Source: Membranihabitans marinus (GTDB lineage: Bacteria; Bacteroidota; Bacteroidia; Chitinophagales; Saprospiraceae). Taken from it: a stretch of 64,000 bases of DNA. Below the pieces are notes generated by a model. That model ran no database searches. It was given only the letters and a program-made list of their open reading frames with translations, and was not told the DNA's origin. Both the position numbers and the translations under genes were made by a program. The stretch is taken from the NCBI RefSeq assembly GCF_021729155.1, contig NZ_JAJQYA010000020.1, positions 1 to 64,000 of the forward strand, given 5' to 3'. Of the stretch, positions 54,484-63,018 are shown piece by piece. Positions within the stretch are counted from its first letter, which is position 1, and the number at the start of each line of letters is the position of its first letter.

Positions 54484-55053
54484 TTAAAATGTGACGGTTG
54501 GATTTGATCGTTCATTGTGGTCTTCTAATTCAAAGAATTCTCCTTTTTTAAATCCACCCCAATTGGCGACTAAGGCTGATGGAAATGATTCAACGCTAAT
54601 ATTGTAGTCTCTCACAGTGGCATTGTAATACCTTCTTGATTTTTCAATATCGCCTTCAATGGCAGAAAGTTGAGTTTGCAATTCTCTGAAATTAGCGTCG
54701 GCCTTGAGGTCGGGGTAGTTTTCAACAACGACCATTAATTTACCCAACGCTGCACTTAGCATATTTTCTTGGGCCATTGCATCGCTGAGGTTATTGGGCT
54801 GAGCAGATCCTCCCTGCATGGCTTGAGCTCTAGCTGCCATTACTTTTTCTAAAGTCTCTGATTCATGGCTGGCGTATCCCTTTACAGTATTTACAAGGTT
54901 GGGAATGAGGTCGTGACGTTTTTTTAATTGAACATCGACACCACTAAACCCCTCCTCCATCATATTGCGATTGCGCACTAATTTGTTGTAGATGGAAATC
55001 CCAAAAAGAATGAGACCTACGAGGATAATTACAGGTATAAGTAGATTCAACAT
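54484..55053 (-). CDS. lemA: LemA family protein
   Basis: This protein has 189 residues. The N-terminal membrane helix is LLIPVIILVGLILFGISIYN. The conserved LemA blocks are NMMEEGFSGVDVQLKKRHDL, IPNLVNTVKGYASHESETLE, ENYPDLKADANFRELQTQLS and RRYYNATVRDYNISVESFPS. It lies upstream of DUF2207 with a 3-nt gap, so the pair is one operon. LemA is an inner-membrane protein with a periplasmic or cytoplasmic four-helix bundle; its biochemical function is not established. Confidence 0.95.
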   Translation of the reverse strand: MLNLLIPVIILVGLILFGISIYNKLVRNRNMMEEGFSGVDVQLKKRHDLIPNLVNTVKGYASHESETLEKVMAARAQAMQGGSAQPNNLSDAMAQENMLSAALGKLMVVVENYPDLKADANFRELQTQLSAIEGDIEKSRRYYNATVRDYNISVESFPSALVANWGGFKKGEFFELEDHNERSNPTVTF

Positions 55054-55466
55054 AAGATTAGCGTTTCAGTGTTTAATGTATTTTCTAAAATTACAGTAAA
55101 TATTTTCATTTACACCTTGTTGCCAAATATTTAATATATTGTTTATCCCAGTTCTTCCTTTTGTATGGACTGCGCCAGTATGTCAATTGGTTAAATTGTT
55201 TTAGAGAATTGGTTTTCTGTAATGATATCGTTGGTGTTCCATTGTGTTTCTATTTTAATATTGCAGTTTTATGTAAATAAAATTAGGCAATACCTCGCTC
55301 CTGAATTTAGTATCGAATTTTTGTTGCAACTAGTGAATATGCCATCATTTGTATATTTGGGAAATACCAAGGTCTAGGTTTATCGAAAAGAATTGTGGAA
55401 TTTTATAATATTTACTTCAAGATTCTATCTCACATTTGGTACAATACTCTAAGGTAAGTTCCCATC
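55054..55466. other. Intergenic region, no gene seen
   Basis: About 410 bp of AT-rich DNA lies between the regulator's 3' end and the LemA gene. It presumably contains the lemA promoter. No terminator-like hairpin or coding frame was recognised. Confidence 0.4.
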
Positions 55467-56669
55467 TTATTCGTGGACGTCCCACACCGATTGGCTTTCC
55501 TCAATTACATGGGCGTGTAGCATTTTGGTATTGAGTTGGGTCCGGTTAATGCCGTTGACTTCAAACAATATCTCAAAATAGGGAGGGATGTATCCAAATT
55601 TTTCAATCAATCCAGCTTCAATTTCACGCATTAGTTTTTCGTCTGTGAAATTCTTAAGACTCTGAGAAGCACCAGTATCCCAAATCCCACCCAATAAAAG
55701 GATTTCATTGTTGTTGGGACCGGGAAATTTGGCTACAAAACCGTAATCTGTATGATATTCTTCTGCCTTACCTATGGGGCTGTATGCATGGGTTTTGTCA
55801 TCGTCGTCGAGATAGTATATGGTGCTCGGGGATTCTGCTTCATTGTAAGAAAATCGACTATTGTTGAAGTAGTTGCGGAAAAATCCTGCATTCTTCAACA
55901 TTCCAACGTAGACTATATTTTGGTCTTGAAGGTCCTTGGGATTGAGCTCAGTCATAAATTTAATACTAAAATATTCGTTGAATTCCCTAAATAAGTGGGT
56001 AATGCTCTTGACCCATTCCACAGAGCCTCTAATTAGAAATGAATAGGGCAGGGTGTTCTGATTGGTTTTGCGAACGGCGAGAAATTCGCTGGCCGAATTG
56101 ATATCTACATCTCTAATGGTGCGTTCAGTTTGAGTGGCACTATCCAATTCTTTATAGATAAATAAATCCCCGATAACCAATGCATTTTGTTTGTTGGAAG
56201 CAAAAAATGAAGTCCAAATGGGGTAGGAGGTATTCTCTGATGACGAATTTGATTTTTGGTAGTATATAGTAATCGCTATTAATGCCAACAAACCTATGAC
56301 ACTGCCTACTACTTTTCTTTGCTTGAAAGATTTTAAAGGCTTTTCATCATCTTTGTTTTCTTCGAAAAGTACGGCATATCCCCCAGTGGGAATAGTCAAT
56401 TTTATGGTTTCTTCTGTGCCTTCAGTTTCGTAATATTTCTTTATTTTTTTGCGCAAATTGTAAATATATACCCTCACTTTTGTGTTGTCGGATCTGATAT
56501 CTTGAATGCCAAATATCTGACTGGCAATAGTAACTTCTTTTGGGATTTCACCTTCTAAAGAGGCATCAACCAAGTATCGCAATAGGTTGGCGTAAGTGTT
56601 GGAATGACCAAAAGAAGGACTTTCAATTATCCTTTCGACCAATTCCGTATATTTTTCTTTTTCTATCAT
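55467..56669 (-). CDS. Membrane-anchored winged-helix regulator (ToxR-like layout)
   Basis: This protein has 400 residues. The N-terminal winged-helix DNA-binding domain (about 1-105) has PSFGHSNTYANLLRYLVDAS, DNTKVRVYIYNLRKKIKKYY and KLTIPTGGYAVLFEEN, a pattern seen in one-component regulators with an internal membrane helix. That helix is VVGSVIGLLALIAITIYY (about 120-138). The C-terminal about 250 residues would lie in the periplasm; I recognise no known sensor fold. It is divergent from the PSD1 operon (214 bp apart), so it most likely controls that operon, perhaps by binding the nested palindrome at 56716-56740. The periplasmic ligand is unknown. Confidence 0.75.
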   Translation of the reverse strand: MIEKEKYTELVERIIESPSFGHSNTYANLLRYLVDASLEGEIPKEVTIASQIFGIQDIRSDNTKVRVYIYNLRKKIKKYYETEGTEETIKLTIPTGGYAVLFEENKDDEKPLKSFKQRKVVGSVIGLLALIAITIYYQKSNSSSENTSYPIWTSFFASNKQNALVIGDLFIYKELDSATQTERTIRDVDINSASEFLAVRKTNQNTLPYSFLIRGSVEWVKSITHLFREFNEYFSIKFMTELNPKDLQDQNIVYVGMLKNAGFFRNYFNNSRFSYNEAESPSTIYYLDDDDKTHAYSPIGKAEEYHTDYGFVAKFPGPNNNEILLLGGIWDTGASQSLKNFTDEKLMREIEAGLIEKFGYIPPYFEILFEVNGINRTQLNTKMLHAHVIEESQSVWDVHE

Positions 56670-56715
56670 TGCATAGTGGGTATAAGCTGACTATTAATGT
56701 CTTATGTCGATGTTA

Positions 56716-56740
56716 TAAACGTTTATTAACGGTTAATAAA
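56716..56740. promoter_or_regulatory. Nested palindromes between divergent regulator and PSD1 operon, candidate operator
   Basis: TAAACGTTTA (56716-56725) is a perfect 10-bp palindrome. It overlaps TTTATTAAC-G-GTTAATAAA (56722-56740), a perfect 9+9 inverted repeat around one base. A third related half-site, GGTAAATAAG, follows. The position between the start codons of a DNA-binding protein and its neighbour fits an operator. Confidence 0.45.
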
Positions 56741-56883
56741 GCGGTAAATAAGTCAATTTTTGTCAGAAGTAAAGGTATGTGTTTTACATCATTATTGTTA
56801 ATTTGGCAAAAGTAAATATTAACTGAGATTTGATTTTGTCTGAATCGATCAAGGGATGGGAATATATATAGATACACTTTAAA

Positions 56884-59800
56884 ATGGGAAATATGTTGAA
56901 AAAGGGGATGGGTTTTGCTATGGTTTTTCTTCTTGGGCTACAGGGATGTAAATCTCCATTGCCGGAAGAATTGGTAGAGGCTAGTGTCGATATACCAGAT
57001 AATATCGATTTCAACTACGATGTCAAACCCATACTTTCCGATAAATGCTTTTCGTGCCACGGACCGGATTTAGATGGACTAAAAGGCGACTTGAGATTGG
57101 ATATTGCAGAATCCGCATACAGCGCATTGGGTGATCACGGAGATCGATATGCCATCGTTCCGGGAAAACTTTCCAAAAGCGAATTGTTTCATCGAATAAT
57201 TTCTGATGATGAGGAAGTGATGATGCCACCACCAAATTCCAATTTAGTATTGACGGATCGAGAAAAGGCTATTTTGTCTCGTTGGATAGAGCAAGGCGCA
57301 GAGTACAAAGATCATTGGTCATTTATTCCCCCGTCGATGCCGGATATAGAGGATTGTCCATCGGAAACCAGTACGATAGATTATCTCGTGCAGCAAGAAT
57401 GGTATTCCCAAGGATTACAGCCCAATCCTCGGGCAGACAAAGAAACATTGATTCGACGACTTTCATTTGATCTCACAGGTCTGCCTCCTAGCTTGGAGGA
57501 AGTGGATGAGTTTTTAGCTGATGACGATCCAGAGGCCTATGAAACTTTAGTCGATCGTTTGTTGGCCCGTCCAGCTTACGGTGAGCGCATGGCTGCTATC
57601 TGGATGGATGTGGCTCGATATGCTGACAGCGATGGCTATTTGGATGATAAGCATCGCAGTTTTTCTCCTTGGAGAGATTGGGTCATACACGCATACAATA
57701 GCAATATGCCCTACAATGAGTTTGTTACCTGGCAATTGGCTGGCGATTTAATACCGGATTCTCATAAAGAAAGTATTCTCGCGACGGCTTTCAATAGATT
57801 ACATAAGAGAAATACCGAAGCTGGTATCGATTTTGAAGAATTTAGAGTGGAGTATGTTGCGGATAGGGTGCAAACTCTCAGTACCGGAATCATGGGCTTA
57901 TCGGTTCAATGTGCGCGCTGTCATGATCACAAATACGATGAAATCAGCCAAAAAGACTATTACAAAATGTTTGGGATGTTTAATAGCACCCATGAAGTAG
58001 GTTCACCTGCCTATGGACCGGATCAAACGCCAGGACCTGCACTGTTGTTGACGGATGAAACACAAGATAGCTTGATTGCTTTTTTGCACCAGGAAACTTC
58101 TAAGTTGGAGGGTGAATTAAAACAAGTTCGTGAAAAATCCGATGAAAAAATCAGTCAATGGCTTGGATCCAAGAATGACGACCAGTTATTAAATGAGGTA
58201 AAACGAAACATAAGTCGTTCATTGACGGATCACTATCCACTAGACGGGTATCAAAAATCCAGTAATGGTACATTTTCTCTCAATAATGACTTGGTGGCTT
58301 CCCGCTCTGGAACTGTTTCTGACCCTATATTTCGTCCGGGAGTAAAGGGCAATGCCTTTTTTGTCAATGAATTTAACACCGTTTCACTAGGTGACAAAGT
58401 AGGGTGGTTTGAACGGACTGAGCCCTTTACATTGGATTATTGGTTGTATCCAGATACCGTGTATGAAGAAGTCGGCGTGATCTATCACTGTGAAGATTTG
58501 CGATTGGGATTGAAAGGATATTCCATGTTTTTGAAAGACAATCGATTGCAATTTATTATGGCTCATTCCTTTCCTCAGAATGCCATTGTGTTGGAAACTT
58601 TAGAAGCCCTGATGCCCAAAAAATGGCATCATATTACCGTGACCTATGATGGGGGGAGTAAGGCGAGAGGAGTACAATTGTATTTGGATGGTAAGCCAAT
58701 GGAGACCAAAACTATTGAAGACAATCTGTACAAGGGGATTTTGTTTCAGCCCGATATTCATACCTATGGGTTTAAGGGGATTACCCTAGGAAATAGACCT
58801 CATATTTTACCACTGTTGCACGGTGGAATCGATGAAGTAAAAGTATATAATGAGGCATTGTCTGCTATGGAAGTGAGATGTGCCCACGATGAAAATGAAA
58901 CCATGGCTTATTTGAAATCCTTATCTGATGGTGAAAAAGTAAGCTATGTAAAGGATTATTATTGGAATGTCAAGGCTGAAGATGTTGGAGAGATTAAACA
59001 ACGTCTAAGGGATGAACGACGCAAAGAAAATGAAGTCCTCAATGAGGTGTCGGAAATTATGGTTTTAGGTGATTTGCCAGAACCCAGACCGACTTATGTC
59101 TTGGATAGGGGTGTTTTCGATCAGCACGCAGAGGAAGTAGAGCCCGGTGTGCCTGAGGCTGTGTATCCATATGATTCATCATTGCCCAAAAATAGATTGG
59201 GCTTAACCCAGTGGCTCTTCGACCCCAATCACCCGTTGACTTCCCGAGTATACGTCAATCGATTGTGGCAAATGTTTTTTGGTAAAGGTATCGTAGAAAC
59301 ATCTGAGGACTTTGGAAATCAAGGCAAATTGCCTAGTCATCCGGAATTGTTGGATTATCTCGCAGTGCGTTTTGTGGAATTGGGTTGGGATGTGAAGAAG
59401 TTGCAAAAAGAAATTGTAATGTCTGAGGTTTACCAACTCGCATCTAATGTAAGCCAAGAAGGTTTGGAAAAAGATCCCGAAAACATTTACCTCGCTAGAG
59501 GGAGTCGATTTAGATTGCCAGCAGAAATGATACGCGACAATGCATTGGCCAGCAGTGGGCTATTGGTAGAACGGATTGGCGGCGAAAGCACTTATCCCTA
59601 TCAGCCTGCAGGACTCTGGGATGAATTGAGTAATAAGTCTTGGAGGTATCAATATCTTCAAGAACCAGGAGAAGGATTGTATCGACGCAGTCTGTATACC
59701 ATCTGGAAGAGGACGGCACCACCGCCATCGATGTTGATATTTGATGCCCCTGAACGGGGCGAGTGCAAGGTAAGACGACAGACTACCAGTACTCCATTGC

Positions 59801-60138
59801 AGGCATTGGTATTGCTGAACGACCCTCAATATGTGGAAGCCAATAGAGCTCTGGCGGCTTCGGTCTTGGAAGAATATCCCAATGATACTGTGGAGCAGAT
59901 TCAGCAAATATTTAGATCGATAACTGGACGTCGGCCCATATCAGTCGAAGAAAATCTCTTGTCCCGGTTTTTAGAGGAAGAAATTCAACGATTTAAAGAA
60001 AATCCCAAGGATAGGGACGATTATTTGACGGTTGGGGAATATAGAATCGATTCTGATTTGGACGCCAATCAATTGGCTGCTCTCGCAACTATAGCTCATT
60101 CGATCATGAATACCGATGAAGGGTATACAAGAAAATAA
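56884..60138 (+). CDS. PSCyt1-DUF1549-LamG-DUF1553 (PSD1) cytochrome-type lipoprotein
   Basis: This protein has 1084 residues with lipobox LGLQGC (Cys22). A planctomycete-type cytochrome domain has haem site CFSCH (55-59) and VMMPPPNSNLVLTDREKAIL. The DUF1549 domain follows (LIRRLSFDLTGLPPSLEEVD, AIWMDVARYADSDGYLDDKH) with a second haem-like CARCH near residue 342. A charged coil leads to a LamG-type jelly roll (about 440-680: EPFTLDYWLYPDTVYEEVGV, KWHHITVTYDGGSKARGVQL). The DUF1553 domain closes it (SRVYVNRLWQMFFGKGIVET, STPLQALVLLNDPQYVEANR). The domain set recurs with DUF1501 proteins. The function is unknown; redox chemistry at the surface on a carbohydrate-bound substrate is a reasonable guess. 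Confidence 0.88.
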   Translation: MGNMLKKGMGFAMVFLLGLQGCKSPLPEELVEASVDIPDNIDFNYDVKPILSDKCFSCHGPDLDGLKGDLRLDIAESAYSALGDHGDRYAIVPGKLSKSELFHRIISDDEEVMMPPPNSNLVLTDREKAILSRWIEQGAEYKDHWSFIPPSMPDIEDCPSETSTIDYLVQQEWYSQGLQPNPRADKETLIRRLSFDLTGLPPSLEEVDEFLADDDPEAYETLVDRLLARPAYGERMAAIWMDVARYADSDGYLDDKHRSFSPWRDWVIHAYNSNMPYNEFVTWQLAGDLIPDSHKESILATAFNRLHKRNTEAGIDFEEFRVEYVADRVQTLSTGIMGLSVQCARCHDHKYDEISQKDYYKMFGMFNSTHEVGSPAYGPDQTPGPALLLTDETQDSLIAFLHQETSKLEGELKQVREKSDEKISQWLGSKNDDQLLNEVKRNISRSLTDHYPLDGYQKSSNGTFSLNNDLVASRSGTVSDPIFRPGVKGNAFFVNEFNTVSLGDKVGWFERTEPFTLDYWLYPDTVYEEVGVIYHCEDLRLGLKGYSMFLKDNRLQFIMAHSFPQNAIVLETLEALMPKKWHHITVTYDGGSKARGVQLYLDGKPMETKTIEDNLYKGILFQPDIHTYGFKGITLGNRPHILPLLHGGIDEVKVYNEALSAMEVRCAHDENETMAYLKSLSDGEKVSYVKDYYWNVKAEDVGEIKQRLRDERRKENEVLNEVSEIMVLGDLPEPRPTYVLDRGVFDQHAEEVEPGVPEAVYPYDSSLPKNRLGLTQWLFDPNHPLTSRVYVNRLWQMFFGKGIVETSEDFGNQGKLPSHPELLDYLAVRFVELGWDVKKLQKEIVMSEVYQLASNVSQEGLEKDPENIYLARGSRFRLPAEMIRDNALASSGLLVERIGGESTYPYQPAGLWDELSNKSWRYQYLQEPGEGLYRRSLYTIWKRTAPPPSMLIFDAPERGECKVRRQTTSTPLQALVLLNDPQYVEANRALAASVLEEYPNDTVEQIQQIFRSITGRRPISVEENLLSRFLEEEIQRFKENPKDRDDYLTVGEYRIDSDLDANQLAALATIAHSIMNTDEGYTRK

Positions 60139-60144
60139 AACAAA

Positions 60145-61581
60145 ATGGAAGAAGTAAAGAAAATTTTAAATCAACATAAGCGAAGAGATTTCTTGAAAAA
60201 GGCAGGTTTGGGTTTTGGTGGCATGGCTTTGTCCGCTATGTTCAATCCACTTCAGGCTCAATCGAGGAATAACCAAATATTGGGCAATGGGCATTTTCCC
60301 GCAAAGGCCAAGCGCATAATTTACCTGTTTCAAAGTGGAGGCCCTTCTCAAATAGAAACCTTTGATTACAAACCGTCCTTGGCCAAATGGCACGGCAAAG
60401 AAATACCGCCTTCCATCAAAGGGACCCAACGGAATTCCGGTATGGTGTCCGGACAATCATCTTTTCCATTGGTAAAATCCATCTTCGATTTTAAACAATA
60501 TGGAGAATCTGGAGCCTGGGTCAGCGAATTGTTTCCCCATACTGCGGAAGTAGTTGATGAGCTATGTATTATCAAGTCGATGTATACCGAAGCCATCAAT
60601 CACGAGCCTGCGGTGATGTTTATGCAGACGGGATCACAGCAAAGTGGACGTCCTTCTATCGGGTCTTGGATGAGTTATGGATTGGGGAGTGACAATGAAA
60701 ATCTCCCTCATTTTATTGTATTGATTTCCAAAGGAGGGGGAGCGCAACCCCTGAGTTCGGCGGCTTGGGGCAATGGATTTTTGCCTTCACATCACCAGGG
60801 AGTTCAATTTAGATCTGGCAAGGATCCCGTGTTGTATCTCAGTAATCCCTATGGGGTTCACGGTGATGATCGCCGAAGAGCATTGGACTATATCCAAGAG
60901 ATGAATAAGCAGCAGTACAGTATGTGGAACGATCCCGAGATCAATTCCAAAATCAATCAATATGAAATGGCCTATAGAATGCAGACCTCGGTGCCGGAAG
61001 CCGTCGATGTATCTGGAGAACCTGATTATATCTACGATATGTATGGGCCAGATTCCAAGGTGCCTGGTACCTACGCGGCCAATTGTTTGTTGGCTCGAAG
61101 AATGGCCGAACGCGATGTCAAGTTTATACAATTGTATCATATGGGCTGGGATCAACACGGTAACTTGCCTGGGGGGATTCGCAAGCAGGCCTTGGGCACG
61201 GATAGAGCGACCGCTGCTTTGATTAAAGACCTCAAACAACGTGGATTGTTGGAAGATACCTTGGTAGTCTGGGGTGGGGAATTTGGTAGAACGAGTTTTT
61301 CACAGGGACGATTAACGGCAACCAACTATGGAAGGGATCACCATCCTGGTTGTTTTACGATGTGGATGGCTGGAGCTGGTGTGAAAAAGGGTATGGTTTA
61401 TGGAGATACCGATGAATTTAGTTATAATGTGAACACCAACCCTGTGCATGTCCATGATTTTCAGGCTACACTCTTGCATTTGTTTGGAATTGATCACGAA
61501 AAATTAAATTTTAAATACCAGGGAAGAAGATTTAGATTGACCGATGTGCACGGCAAAGTAGTACACGATATATTATCATAA
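60145..61581 (+). CDS. DUF1501 protein with Tat-type signal
   Basis: This protein has 478 residues. The leader KRRDFLKKAGLGFGGMALSA matches Tat signals. DUF1501 blocks are KRIIYLFQSGGPSQIETFDY, SELFPHTAEVVDELCIIKSM, NHEPAVMFMQTGSQQSGRPS, MGWDQHGNLPGG, WGGEFGRTSFSQG and YGRDHHPGCFTMWMAGAGVK, ending VHVHDFQATLLHLFGIDHEK. The fold is of the alkaline-phosphatase/sulfatase superfamily, with Asp/His/Glu ligands in place but no fGly Cys signature. The gap to the PSD1 gene is 6 nt and to the next gene about 10 nt, so it is one operon. Substrate unknown. Confidence 0.92.
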   Translation: MEEVKKILNQHKRRDFLKKAGLGFGGMALSAMFNPLQAQSRNNQILGNGHFPAKAKRIIYLFQSGGPSQIETFDYKPSLAKWHGKEIPPSIKGTQRNSGMVSGQSSFPLVKSIFDFKQYGESGAWVSELFPHTAEVVDELCIIKSMYTEAINHEPAVMFMQTGSQQSGRPSIGSWMSYGLGSDNENLPHFIVLISKGGGAQPLSSAAWGNGFLPSHHQGVQFRSGKDPVLYLSNPYGVHGDDRRRALDYIQEMNKQQYSMWNDPEINSKINQYEMAYRMQTSVPEAVDVSGEPDYIYDMYGPDSKVPGTYAANCLLARRMAERDVKFIQLYHMGWDQHGNLPGGIRKQALGTDRATAALIKDLKQRGLLEDTLVVWGGEFGRTSFSQGRLTATNYGRDHHPGCFTMWMAGAGVKKGMVYGDTDEFSYNVNTNPVHVHDFQATLLHLFGIDHEKLNFKYQGRRFRLTDVHGKVVHDILS

Positions 61582-61591
61582 AAAATTGACA

Positions 61592-62944
61592 ATGGATATA
61601 TTTTTAGGACGCTTTCATCCTGTTTTAGTTCATTTGCCCATTGGGTTTTTATTGTTGGCTTTGTTGTTGGAGTTTTTGTCGTTGCAGTTCAAAGAACGGT
61701 ATCATTTTCTCTCTCAATCCGTGGCTATTTCCCTGTTGATTGGCGCTATTTCTGCATTGTTGGCCGTGGGCTCGGGATGGATGTTGGCTCGTTCTGGTGG
61801 TTATGATGAAGCAGCCTTGGATTGGCACCGATGGATGGGCGTGGCCGTAGTTGTGGTCGCTGTCTTGGGATTTTTACTGAAGACTAAAATATTGGTTTTT
61901 CCAATAGTGGTTGTTCGAGCTTGTTTGCTCTCAATCTTCGTTTTGGTTACCATTACTGGGCATTTGGGGGGGAATCTCACTCATGGCAAAGATTATTTAT
62001 TAGAGCATGCCCCAGCATTTATCAAAAAAGTAATGTTGAATGAAGGGGAGGAAGAAGTTGCAGTTTTGCCCCAACACCCTGATTCTATCAATATATACCA
62101 TCACCTAATACAGCCGATGTTACAGGATAAATGCCAATCTTGTCACAATGCCGAAAAGGCCAAAGGAGGATTGGATTTGTCACAATACGAAACCACCATG
62201 TTGGGAGGGGATGAGGATCTGGCTGTAGTTCCCTTTCAACCGAGAAAGAGTAGTTTGTTTCATCGAGTCACCCTACCTATGTCCAGTTCCAAATTTATGC
62301 CGCCCAAAGGTGAAGCGCTATCATATCACCAAGTCCAAATCATTGAATGGTGGATCGCTGAAGGTGCAGATGTTGAGATGACTGTCGGAGGAGGGGAGTT
62401 GCCCGAAGATATTGTGTATATCTTGCAGCATGACTATGAAAGAGATGTTAGACCCCAGCCCTTTTACATCAATGAATTAATAGAGGCATTGTCCGAGGAA
62501 TCTATGGCTAATCTCGTTGACGCTGGATATGTGGTTAGACCATTGTTTGATGGCAACCCCTACATTGAAGTGACTTTAAATAAAAAAATTGTCGATGGGA
62601 CTATTCAGTCCCTTCTCCATGCCAAAGACCATATTGTTAAATTGGATTTGGGAAATACTGCTTTGTCTGATGATGATTTGGCAATCGTCGGTCAACTGCG
62701 CAATTTGACCAACCTCAATATAAGCAATGCAGCTATTTCAGATGCTGGTCTCGCTAATTTAAAGGATTTGCCTAGGTTGGAGATTCTCAATCTTTACGGC
62801 AATGCCATTAGCTCTAAAGGTGTAGATTGGGTGAAAAAAATCGAAAGTCTTAAAAAGGTTTATGTTTGGAATACCGGTTTGGATAGTATTTATCTAAATC
62901 AATGGGCCAAAGAAAATACTAATTTAGAAATCATTGGTAGCTAA
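61592..62944 (+). CDS. DUF2231-like membrane protein fused to cytochrome c domain and leucine-rich repeats
   Basis: ATG 61592 is preferred over the TTG two codons upstream. The protein has 451 residues. The N-terminal membrane domain (1-140) begins DIFLGRFHPVLVHLPIGFLL, the DUF2231 style, with four helices and His residues that could bind b-haem (LVHLPIG, DWHRWMG, GHLGGNLTHG). A periplasmic cytochrome-type domain has CQSCH (181-185) and MSSSKFMPPKGEALSYHQVQ. The last 100 residues are leucine-rich repeats (LDLGNTALSDDDLAIVGQLR, NLTNLNISNAAISDAGLANL). It probably links the quinone pool to the exported PSD1 protein. The exact electron path is inferred. Confidence 0.85.
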   Translation: MDIFLGRFHPVLVHLPIGFLLLALLLEFLSLQFKERYHFLSQSVAISLLIGAISALLAVGSGWMLARSGGYDEAALDWHRWMGVAVVVVAVLGFLLKTKILVFPIVVVRACLLSIFVLVTITGHLGGNLTHGKDYLLEHAPAFIKKVMLNEGEEEVAVLPQHPDSINIYHHLIQPMLQDKCQSCHNAEKAKGGLDLSQYETTMLGGDEDLAVVPFQPRKSSLFHRVTLPMSSSKFMPPKGEALSYHQVQIIEWWIAEGADVEMTVGGGELPEDIVYILQHDYERDVRPQPFYINELIEALSEESMANLVDAGYVVRPLFDGNPYIEVTLNKKIVDGTIQSLLHAKDHIVKLDLGNTALSDDDLAIVGQLRNLTNLNISNAAISDAGLANLKDLPRLEILNLYGNAISSKGVDWVKKIESLKKVYVWNTGLDSIYLNQWAKENTNLEIIGS

Positions 62945-63018
62945 GTATAGGTAATTTTTCTGAATGAATATCATTATATTAACCTCATTGTATAATCCAA
63001 CAGAATAATTACAGGAGA

